Positions 1 through 5,255 of a stretch of 5,255 nt of DNA are shown here, piece by piece. The stretch covers positions 1 through 5,255 of the forward strand of contig JAQSYS010000157.1 of the NCBI GenBank assembly GCA_029256005.1. Reading direction: 5' to 3'. The position numbers and the translations under genes are program-made. Below the pieces are notes generated by a model. It saw nothing but the letters and a program-made list of their open reading frames with translations. It did no database searches and was not told the origin of the DNA. Each line of letters opens with the position of its first letter. Position 1 is the stretch's first letter. The stretch is from Sedimentibacter sp. GTDB taxonomy: Bacteria; Bacillota; Clostridia; Tissierellales; Sedimentibacteraceae.

Positions 1-24
1 AAGAAAGATAAGGAATCGGCGTAA
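1..24 (+). CDS. C-terminal end of upstream gene, probably Ku (partial)
   Basis: Reading from base 1 in frame 1 gives the residues KKDKESA followed by a TAA stop at 22-24, so a gene enters from the left and ends four bases before the ligD start. The short tail is rich in lysine. Bacterial Ku proteins, which bind broken DNA ends and recruit LigD, commonly finish in a lysine-rich tail and are commonly encoded next to ligD. Seen directly: the open frame, its stop and its composition. Inferred: that the gene is ku. Seven residues cannot prove identity, and any upstream gene with a basic tail would look the same. The ligD ribosome binding site lies inside this coding tail, which suggests translational coupling. 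Confidence 0.45.
   Translation, partial: KKDKESA
10..14 (+). promoter_or_regulatory. Candidate ribosome binding site for ligD
   Basis: AAGGA lies 14 bases before the ATG at 29, inside the coding tail of the upstream gene. The spacing is longer than usual, so initiation may depend partly on ribosomes finishing the upstream gene. The ligD frame stays open to the window edge. A start further left therefore cannot be excluded from the window alone, although the residues after the ATG at 29 match the usual LigD N-terminus. Confidence 0.4.
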
Positions 25-28
25 TTTT

Positions 29-2470
29 ATGAATGAAAGATTAAGTGAGTATAACCAAAAAAGGAATTTTGAAAGAACTTTTGAACCGGAAGGGACAACA
101 GAAGATTCAGAAGAAGGTTTAAGATTTGTAATTCAGCACCATATGGCTCGCAACGACCACTATGATTTTCGTTTGGAGTGGGGTGGAGCTCTTTTGAGCT
201 GGGCTGTACCAAAGGGTCCTTCTTATGACACTCATGACAAGAGGCTTGCTGTAAAAGTGGAGGATCATCCTTTGGAATACAGAAACTTTGAAGGGGTTAT
301 TCCAAAGGGCGAGTATGGCGGCGGAGTGGTAATGCTCTGGGATGAAGGTTATTGGGAACCTAATGGAAATGTAGAAGAAATGCTCAATGCTGGAGCTCTT
401 AAGTTTATTTTGAAAGGTATACGGCTCAAGGGAAAATGGGCTTTAGTCCGTTTAAAATCCAAAGAAGTTGCTTCACAGGATAATTGGCTTTTACTGAAGG
501 AAAAAGATGAGTACGTCAAAACATTCAATGGCATATCAGAGTTTATAACCAGCATCAGGACCGGACGAAATATGACTGAAATCGAAGCAGGGCAAGATGA
601 AAGAATTATAAAAAATCCATTCAGTAAAGCCGATGTACAACTTGCAAAATTAGTTAGTACTGTACCTGATGGAGATGATTGGCTATACGAATTGAAATAC
701 GATGGCTATAGGATTATGGCATTTGTGGAAGGAAATAGCGTAAAGCTCATAACAAGAAACGGTAATGATTATACAAAGAGATTTTATGAAATAGCTACTG
801 CAATAATTGATTGGGCTAAAAGTAGGGCAATGATACTAGATGGAGAAATAGCTGTAACAGACTCGACAGGCAAGACTGATTTTCAAGCTCTACAAAATTA
901 TTTAAGAAGTCCCAAAGACCAAAACCTTACCTATATAGTATTTGATCTCCTTGCGCTGGATGGGGTCGACCTTCGCAGCCACATCTTAATTGACAGAAAA
1001 GAAAAGCTTGAATCCCTGATGAATGATGCCCCAAAGAAACTTTACTACAGCCGTTATGTGAGAGGAAACGGAAAGGAAAGCTTCGCTGTGGCATGTGAGG
1101 CAAGCATGGAAGGAATAGTAGGCAAAAAAGCAAATTCCATTTACAGTGGAACCAGAAACGACGATTGGATTAAGCTTAAATGTGATAAAAGGCAGGAATT
1201 TGTAATAGGAGGGTATACTCTTTCTGATAAAAAATCTTATGGAGTCAGCTCACTTTTGCTTGGAGTATATGAGAATGATGAATTAATCTATGTCGGACGC
1301 GCAGGCACCGGCATAAGTGCGAGAGACATGACAATGCTTGAGAGTAAATTTGAAGACTTAAAGAGGATGGATTCACCATTCAAAATTGCACCTGAGCCTA
1401 AGACAAATGAAAAAATTACATGGACTGAACCTGAATTAGTGGCAGAAATCAAATTTGCGGAATGGACCAAAGATAATCTATTAAGGCAAGCAAGCTTCAA
1501 GGGTATACGTATAGACAAATCACCTAAGGACGTAAAATCAGAAGAACCCAACCATGAAGAACTATTAGAAACATCTGTCAAGAAAGCGGAAAACACAATG
1601 AAAGAAAATACATCCAGCTTAATTATTGAAGGAATAAAGATTACCAGCCCTGACAAGGTAATATTTGATGAACCAGAAATAACAAAGGAATATGTGATTC
1701 GTTACTACTCAAAAGTTTCAGAGCGCATGCTTCCATTTGTGCGACACAGGATTATCAGTATTGTTCGTTGCCCAAAGGGAGTATCACAGACATGTTTCTA
1801 CAAAAAGCATCCGGGTCCTAACAGTAACGGAATAATCACAATGCCTATTTCAACGAGTAGTGGGGAAACTGAAACATACTTCTATATTGAAAACACCTCT
1901 GGTATAATAGCGGAAGCACAAATGGGCACACTTGAATTTCACACGTGGGGAAGTCGTATCGAAGAGCTCGAAAAGCCTGATATGATGGTATTTGATTTGG
2001 ATCCTGATGAAGGATTGGAGCTAAGCAAGGTGCGACAAGGTGTACAAGATATTAAAAATATCCTTGCTGAACTGTCTTTAAACTCATATCTGAAAACCAG
2101 CGGTGGCAAAGGATACCATGTGGTCGTCCCTTTAGAGCCTTCTGTTGACTGGAATTCGTTTAATGATTTTGCAAGAAACGTTGTGGTTGTAATGGAACAC
2201 AAGTGGCCTGATCGTTATACAAGTAATGTTAGAAAGGCTAAGCGCTCAGGCAAGATATTCATAGACTGGATACGTAATGGAAGAGGAGCAACAAGCATTG
2301 CCCCCTATTCACTGAGAGCAAGAAAAGGTGCTAAGGTGTCAATGCCTATCGAATGGGAGGAACTTGACACTGTAGCACCTGATAGTATTAATATTATGGA
2401 AGCGCTTTTAAGGCTGGAGGAAAAAGATCCCTGGAAAGATTTTTTCCAAAATAATCAGATGCTTAAATAA
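29..2470 (+). CDS. ligD: ATP-dependent DNA ligase LigD, three-domain NHEJ enzyme
   Basis: LigD repairs double-strand breaks with Ku: it trims 3' ends, fills gaps and seals them. The 813 residues carry all three modules. (1) 3'-phosphoesterase, about 30-165: the QHH, HYDFRLE and VEDH motifs place H38, H44, D46, R48, H80 and Y84 in the positions of the known Pseudomonas LigD active site. (2) ATP-dependent ligase, about 200-497: motif I KYDGYR with nucleotide-accepting K223, DGEI at 271-274, FDLLALDG at 305-312, EGIVGKK at 361-367, WIKLK at 380-384, an OB-fold from about 390, and a motif VI-like RIDK at 494-497. (3) AEP-type polymerase, about 530-805: FDLDP with D656 and D658, SGGKGYH at 691-697, and third acidic residue D746 in FIDW. 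A charged linker lies at about 498-530. The order PE-LIG-POL is that of Pseudomonas LigD; mycobacterial LigD is POL-PE-LIG. Total length is close to the Pseudomonas enzyme (about 840). No frameshift or missing catalytic residue is seen. The start fits the typical LigD opening (LxxYxxKRxFxxTxEP). It is very likely co-transcribed with the gene ending at 24. Confidence 0.97.
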   Translation: MNERLSEYNQKRNFERTFEPEGTTEDSEEGLRFVIQHHMARNDHYDFRLEWGGALLSWAVPKGPSYDTHDKRLAVKVEDHPLEYRNFEGVIPKGEYGGGVVMLWDEGYWEPNGNVEEMLNAGALKFILKGIRLKGKWALVRLKSKEVASQDNWLLLKEKDEYVKTFNGISEFITSIRTGRNMTEIEAGQDERIIKNPFSKADVQLAKLVSTVPDGDDWLYELKYDGYRIMAFVEGNSVKLITRNGNDYTKRFYEIATAIIDWAKSRAMILDGEIAVTDSTGKTDFQALQNYLRSPKDQNLTYIVFDLLALDGVDLRSHILIDRKEKLESLMNDAPKKLYYSRYVRGNGKESFAVACEASMEGIVGKKANSIYSGTRNDDWIKLKCDKRQEFVIGGYTLSDKKSYGVSSLLLGVYENDELIYVGRAGTGISARDMTMLESKFEDLKRMDSPFKIAPEPKTNEKITWTEPELVAEIKFAEWTKDNLLRQASFKGIRIDKSPKDVKSEEPNHEELLETSVKKAENTMKENTSSLIIEGIKITSPDKVIFDEPEITKEYVIRYYSKVSERMLPFVRHRIISIVRCPKGVSQTCFYKKHPGPNSNGIITMPISTSSGETETYFYIENTSGIIAEAQMGTLEFHTWGSRIEELEKPDMMVFDLDPDEGLELSKVRQGVQDIKNILAELSLNSYLKTSGGKGYHVVVPLEPSVDWNSFNDFARNVVVVMEHKWPDRYTSNVRKAKRSGKIFIDWIRNGRGATSIAPYSLRARKGAKVSMPIEWEELDTVAPDSINIMEALLRLEEKDPWKDFFQNNQMLK

Positions 2471-2478
2471 GCATCTGA
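2455..2478. terminator. Palindrome over the ligD stop codon, probable bidirectional terminator
   Basis: Two perfect 11-base arms, tcagatgctta and taagcatctga, are separated by only two bases. As RNA this would fold into a stem of about 10 bp with a four-base AAAU loop. The last ligD codons and its TAA stop (2468-2470) lie inside the stem. On the minus strand the hairpin is followed by TTATTTT, a fair U-tract, so termination of the diguanylate cyclase transcript is best supported. On the plus strand the following bases are only moderately T-rich. Its position between two convergent stop codons 19 bp apart fits a shared terminator. Confidence 0.65.
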
Positions 2479-2489
2479 AGTTATCTACT

Positions 2490-3656
2490 TTATTCTTCAT
2501 AAATCATAAATTGATTTTTGCCGTTTTCTTTGGCTTTTAGCAATGCGCTATCAGCCATTTTCAACAGTTCTTTTGCTGAAGTATGATTGTTTTTCAACTC
2601 TGCAATACCAATGCTTAGAGAAAATTTAATAAAATCATTTGTATCGACTTTAACTTCATCGCTGTGTGTTTTCATAATTAATCTACTGCATGCATTGACA
2701 GCACCTTCAATGTCAGTGTTTTTAAATATAATTACAAATTCGTCTCCCCCATATCGAGAAGCCATGTCTGTATTTTTTATGCTTGTGGATATAAGGTGAG
2801 CTGCACGTTTCAGCACGAAATCACCATAAAAGTGACCAAACGTGTCGTTTATGTACTTAAAATTATCGACATCTATTATGGCAACAGATAGAGCTCCTCC
2901 TCTTTTAATCAAATATCCAAGCCTTTTATCAACGCTCTTTCTGTTATAAAGTCCAGTCAAGTAATCTAATCGAAGCCCCTTGTTGATTTTTTCCACTACA
3001 GTATTGTAAAACAAAAACAGCAAACACGCAAAAAATAAATACACTAAATAGAGAAAATACTTTAAATCGCTCAAATGACTTGAAATGTAATCGGCAGAAA
3101 AATCGACTCCGACCAATCCAAGTACTTCTGATGTATCTCCATCAATTATCGGAGAAAGTCCCGTGATGTAGTCACCCCAGTATGGATCGTTAATTATGTC
3201 AGTTGCCATAGAGGTTTTTGTCTTATATGACTCATATTCAATATATCCCATAGAATCTCTTGAACCAATATGTGAAAAATCCTCGCTTTCTGGATTTTCT
3301 GCATCGAGTATGTAAATAATGTAATCATCAGCTACAAGCTTCTCGGTATAGATGAAGCTTGCTTCTGTTTTCTGTTTTAAATCCTGAAAAACTTCAAGCA
3401 TTTCTTGATAATAGCGCTCATCATACGAACCTTCATTGTATTCCTTTGCATTATATAATGATCTATAGGGTTCTATATCCCGCTGTATCATAACAGCAAT
3501 GGTTCCAGAAATAGATTTTGCATTTATTTTAATTTCGTTAATTAAAGTAGCCTCGGTATCTTTGTAGAAAATATAAAATGGCACCATAAAAATCAATGAT
3601 AATAGCATGCTAATTACTAAGTGTACTATGGTTTTCTTGTAAATATTACTGCGCAT
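2490..3656 (-). CDS. Membrane-bound diguanylate cyclase with Cache-like sensor
   Basis: A 388-residue protein predicted to make cyclic di-GMP from two GTP in response to an extracellular cue. Layout: a short cytoplasmic start with basic residues, transmembrane segment at about 10-31, extracytoplasmic domain at about 32-198, second transmembrane segment at about 199-218, then a GGDEF domain at about 229-388. The outer domain has the look of a Cache sensor, with DPYWGDYITGLSPIID at 157-172 and EVLGLVGVDFSADYI at 177-191; its ligand cannot be read from sequence. The catalytic domain is complete: DYLTGLYNRKS at 231-241, metal-binding D262, FKYINDTFGHFYGD at 266-279, and a perfect RYGGDEF at 301-307. 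The usual inhibitory RxxD motif is KNTD here (294-297), so product inhibition may be weak or absent. No EAL or HD-GYP domain is attached, so it should only synthesise. It is transcribed alone, convergent with ligD and divergent from the CWB2 gene. The ATG start is supported by AAGGAG five bases upstream. Family assignment is firm; the signal and output are unknown. Confidence 0.95.
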   Translation of the reverse strand: MRSNIYKKTIVHLVISMLLSLIFMVPFYIFYKDTEATLINEIKINAKSISGTIAVMIQRDIEPYRSLYNAKEYNEGSYDERYYQEMLEVFQDLKQKTEASFIYTEKLVADDYIIYILDAENPESEDFSHIGSRDSMGYIEYESYKTKTSMATDIINDPYWGDYITGLSPIIDGDTSEVLGLVGVDFSADYISSHLSDLKYFLYLVYLFFACLLFLFYNTVVEKINKGLRLDYLTGLYNRKSVDKRLGYLIKRGGALSVAIIDVDNFKYINDTFGHFYGDFVLKRAAHLISTSIKNTDMASRYGGDEFVIIFKNTDIEGAVNACSRLIMKTHSDEVKVDTNDFIKFSLSIGIAELKNNHTSAKELLKMADSALLKAKENGKNQFMIYEE

Positions 3657-3661
3657 AAATT

Positions 3662-3667
3662 CTCCTT
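3662..3667 (-). promoter_or_regulatory. Ribosome binding site of the diguanylate cyclase gene
   Basis: On the minus strand this reads AAGGAG, five bases before the ATG whose complement is at 3654-3656. This is near-ideal for a Firmicute and fixes the start of the GGDEF protein at the beginning of its first membrane segment. Confidence 0.85.
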
Positions 3668-3798
3668 GCTGAAATTTTAAAAAAACTTACTAATTAACCA
3701 CATCTAATATATCCTTTAATACCCCCATAAATACACCTAATGCATAAAATTATTCATTTTAATATTTTAATACTAAAAAATTATTATCTTCATTAATT

Positions 3799-3804
3799 AT
3801 TATA
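3799..3804 (-). promoter_or_regulatory. Candidate -10 box for the diguanylate cyclase gene
   Basis: The minus strand reads TATAAT here, directly preceded by TG. No good -35 hexamer stands at the right distance; the best is TTTTAA with a 17-base spacer. Use of this box would give a leader of roughly 135 bases. In DNA this AT-rich such a match can arise by chance, so the call is weak. Confidence 0.22.
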
Positions 3805-4036
3805 CATATTCGTCATAATCGTTAAAAAAATTAATATTATTGCAATCAAATCAAGATTTTATTTATTAATACTCATATTATTTTATCCTCTTAGAAATTA
3901 TTAAATTTTATTCCAGTTTATATCATAATTTCATCTGCTACATAAGTATAAATTAGCAACATATAAAATGCAAGATATTCTACAAAACCTTCATTTTTTC
4001 AATGGCATACTGATATAACAATTAATAATCTCAAAC

Positions 4037-4065
4037 GTGTCAGGCTGTAATCTCTTTCATATAAT
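4037..4065 (+). promoter_or_regulatory. Candidate sigma-A promoter for the CWB2 protein gene
   Basis: A perfect TATAAT at 4060-4065 sits 17 bases after GTGTCA at 4037-4042, which matches four of six bases of the -35 consensus. Transcription would start near 4072, leaving a leader of only about 14 bases that just includes the ribosome binding site. That tight fit is unusual but possible. The background is AT-rich, so the call is tentative. Confidence 0.35.
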
Positions 4066-4072
4066 AAAATAG

Positions 4073-4084
4073 AAAGAAGGTGAT
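4073..4084 (+). promoter_or_regulatory. Strong ribosome binding site that sets the CWB2 gene start at 4086
   Basis: AAAGAAGGTGAT differs by one base from the full anti-16S complement AAAGGAGGTGAT. Its core at 4075-4080 lies five bases before the ATG at 4086. The alternative GTG at 4080 is part of this site itself and has no ribosome binding site of its own, so the ATG is the better start. Confidence 0.85.
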
Positions 4085-4085
4085 T

Positions 4086-5195
4086 ATGATTGAAATTAAA
4101 TATAGATTAAATGAACAACCAGAAAACTATTTTAACACAAATGCAATAGATACTGTGAATACTACCCGTATTAATCATGAAGATATATACTACTACAATG
4201 TTTCCGTTTCAAATATGATTTATCCAAATAAAAACATAAGTTGGAGACCTAATGCAGTAATTCTTGTGCCTTCTGATAAATGGCAATTTGGTGTTTGTGC
4301 ATCAAGCGTGGTACATTTCCCTTTTAATGCACCTATTTTTTTTACCGAAAGAAATTTTATGCCCCCTGTAGTTTTAAATGAAATATTAAGGTTAGATCCA
4401 ACAGGTGAAGGTGTTCCTGCGAAAGTTCTTATTGCAGGTCCTGTATCACTAGGTGTAGAAAACTATCTTAAAAGCTTTGGTTTAACAACATACAAAATTA
4501 CTGATACTGATAATGTTTATAATGCAAGTGCTGAAATTGGGGATTTCAGATTAAATATAACTCCTACAACATCACAAGAAGTTACAAAAGACATAATTGT
4601 CATATCCGGGCAGTATTATGGTGAAGGAATACCTGCTGCTTTTTATGCTGCACACATGGGAACTCCAATTATATTGGTGCAAAAAGATTTTATTCCACAA
4701 TCGATAGTAAGTTTTATCTCAAATAATCCAAGTAAAAATTATTATCTGTTAGGTTCAGAATTAACAATCAGCCAAAATGTTGAACAGCAAATTAGAAATA
4801 TGATTAGCGGAAATGTTAATAGGATTAGTGGCAATAGTCCCTATGAAATTTCAGTAAACTTTTCAAAGTATGAAAGCCCTATAGATAACTTTGGTTGGAA
4901 ACACAATACTGCTAATGGCTGGGCTTTTTCATATGGAGAACTCAATAATTGGTATAATATAATTTCAAGTGTTCTCCTAGCTCATTTAGGGAAGCACACT
5001 CCATTACTAGTTATAGATAACAATTACTTACCTGCTGTTGTTAGAGAATATGTAATAAATGTGAATCCACAAAACATGATGCCGGAGCCTCCTTATATGC
5101 ATGCCTATATATTAGGAAGTTTTTCAGATATAAGTTATGAAACACAGGTTGAAATAGAAAAGGTAACAAATATCATGGCAAAAATGGAACATTAA
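4086..5195 (+). CDS. Triple CWB2-repeat protein without signal peptide
   Basis: A 369-residue protein that I read as three diverged cell-wall-binding repeats (CWB2, Pfam PF04122 type) and nothing else. Repeat 1 is about 27-132, repeat 2 about 136-241, repeat 3 about 244-360. Each opens with a form of the RISGxxxYxTSV signature: TRINHEDIYYYNVSVS, YKITDTDNVYNASAEIG, and the clearest, NRISGNSPYEISV at 245-257. Each then has a beta strand, a helix and a P-I-L-L-like strand: APIFFT (82-87), TPIILV (193-198), TPLLVI (305-310). Each ends in an I-x-G strand: LIAGPVS, YLLGSELTIS, YILGSFSDIS. In clostridial surface proteins three such repeats pack together and hold the protein on anionic wall polymers. 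Odd points: the N-terminus has no signal peptide, an in-frame TAA at 4065-4067 excludes a longer one, and there is no catalytic domain. The usual DAL motif of the repeats is replaced in all three. It may be exported by another route or act in the cytoplasm; the function is unknown. A further gene seems to start 37 bases downstream. Confidence 0.8.
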   Translation: MIEIKYRLNEQPENYFNTNAIDTVNTTRINHEDIYYYNVSVSNMIYPNKNISWRPNAVILVPSDKWQFGVCASSVVHFPFNAPIFFTERNFMPPVVLNEILRLDPTGEGVPAKVLIAGPVSLGVENYLKSFGLTTYKITDTDNVYNASAEIGDFRLNITPTTSQEVTKDIIVISGQYYGEGIPAAFYAAHMGTPIILVQKDFIPQSIVSFISNNPSKNYYLLGSELTISQNVEQQIRNMISGNVNRISGNSPYEISVNFSKYESPIDNFGWKHNTANGWAFSYGELNNWYNIISSVLLAHLGKHTPLLVIDNNYLPAVVREYVINVNPQNMMPEPPYMHAYILGSFSDISYETQVEIEKVTNIMAKMEH

Positions 5196-5216
5196 CATAA
5201 AATTATATATAACTAA

Positions 5217-5224
5217 GAGAGGTG
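5217..5224 (+). promoter_or_regulatory. Probable ribosome binding site of a downstream gene
   Basis: GAGAGGTG contains GAGGTG, a good match to the anti-16S sequence, and lies 22 bases after the stop of the CWB2 gene. The GTG overlapping it is followed at once by TAA. The first usable start after it is the TTG at 5233. Confidence 0.5.
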
Positions 5225-5232
5225 TAAGTATA

Positions 5233-5255
5233 TTGTTTAATACAATAAAAAGTTA
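5233..5255 (+). CDS. Possible start of a further gene (partial, runs off the window)
   Basis: A TTG at 5233 follows the ribosome binding site at 5217-5224 with a spacer of about 8 to 10 bases. It opens a frame reading MFNTIKS (with TTG as Met) up to the window edge, where the next codon begins TA and so is tyrosine or a stop. No terminator is seen after the CWB2 gene, so the two could be one transcript. The seven residues give no functional clue. Confidence 0.35.

Larger units (their letters stand above)
3657..4085. other. AT-rich divergent intergenic region, no gene seen
   Basis: About 430 bases separate the divergent diguanylate cyclase and CWB2 genes. The region is far more AT-rich than the flanking coding sequence, with runs such as the A-tracts near 3775 and 3825 and many TTA/TAA steps. 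Stop codons are frequent in the frames examined, and the two short ATG-started frames noticed (3740-3796 and 3968-4018) lack a ribosome binding site. No tRNA, T-box or c-di-GMP riboswitch signature was recognised on either strand. It contains the two start-proximal ribosome binding sites and candidate promoters described separately. The rest shows nothing I can name. Confidence 0.7.

Noticed and set aside
2048..2062. Inverted repeat gatatt-aaa-aatatc within ligD
   Set aside because: It has only six AT-rich pairs inside conserved coding sequence, with no U-tract. It is most likely chance.
349..2202. Several open frames of 68 to 122 codons on the minus strand inside ligD (349-555, 927-1133, 1288-1656, 1939-2202), and one of 61 codons near its start
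   Set aside because: They lie wholly antisense to a protein with intact conserved motifs throughout, and none gives a recognisable domain.
2432..2448. Small inverted repeat tggaaa-gattt-tttcca at the end of ligD
   Set aside because: Its six-base arms are weak compared with the neighbouring 11-base palindrome, and it lies within coding sequence.
2587..2799. A 70-codon plus-strand frame opposite the GGDEF domain
   Set aside because: It is the antisense shadow of the catalytic GGDEF region, and its sequence resembles no known protein.
3740..3796. ATG-started frame of 18 codons in the intergenic region
   Set aside because: There is no ribosome binding site, the composition is what AT-rich DNA gives by chance, and no family is recognisable.
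3968..4018. ATG-started frame of 16 codons (MQDILQNLHFF...) upstream of the CWB2 gene
   Set aside because: There is no ribosome binding site before the ATG and the frame is very short. It also lies upstream of the best promoter candidate.
4080..4085. GTG start two codons before the ATG of the CWB2 gene
   Set aside because: The GTG is inside the ribosome binding site and has none of its own. The ATG at 4086 is five bases after a nearly perfect site.
3657..4085. A c-di-GMP riboswitch in front of the cyclase or CWB2 gene
   Set aside because: The conserved blocks expected of the GEMM-type aptamer were not found on either strand. The region is almost entirely A and T.
1..5255. CRISPR array, insertion sequence, integrase site or tRNA
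   Set aside because: No spaced direct repeats, transposase-like frames, terminal inverted repeats or tRNA-like cloverleaf were seen.

Overview
The window reads as chromosomal DNA of a low-GC Firmicute, most likely a member of the Clostridia. The reasons are AT-rich coding sequence with strong AGGAGG-type ribosome binding sites, even more AT-rich intergenic DNA, an NHEJ ligase of the three-domain LigD type, and a protein built only from Gram-positive cell-wall-binding repeats (CWB2). This taxonomic call is inference; no rRNA or other marker gene is present.

Left part (1-2470, + strand): the last seven codons and stop of an upstream gene with a lysine-rich end, very probably the DNA-end-binding protein Ku. 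Four bases later comes a complete 813-residue LigD with the domain order phosphoesterase - ligase - polymerase. Together these would form a compact Ku-LigD non-homologous end-joining operon. A 24-bp perfect palindrome spans the ligD stop codon and probably serves as a terminator between the two convergent genes.

Middle part (2490-3656, - strand): a complete membrane-anchored diguanylate cyclase with two transmembrane segments, an extracytoplasmic Cache-like sensor and an intact GGDEF domain. Its inhibitory site looks degenerate. It converges on ligD with a 19-bp gap and diverges from the next gene.

Intergenic region (3657-4085): about 430 bases of very AT-rich DNA holding the two divergent start regions. 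No RNA gene, riboswitch or credible small ORF was recognised in it.

Right part (4086-5255, + strand): a 369-residue protein made of three diverged CWB2 repeats and nothing else. It has no signal peptide, and an in-frame stop just upstream excludes a longer version. Its start is better placed at the ATG at 4086 than at the GTG at 4080. A ribosome binding site and TTG codon at the right edge suggest that another gene begins there and runs out of the window.

LigD and the inferred Ku act together in double-strand break repair. The diguanylate cyclase and the CWB2 protein are independent units with no visible functional link to repair. No mobile element, CRISPR array, tRNA or rRNA was seen. The least conventional item is the leaderless CWB2 protein; nothing else in the window is clearly a new system.
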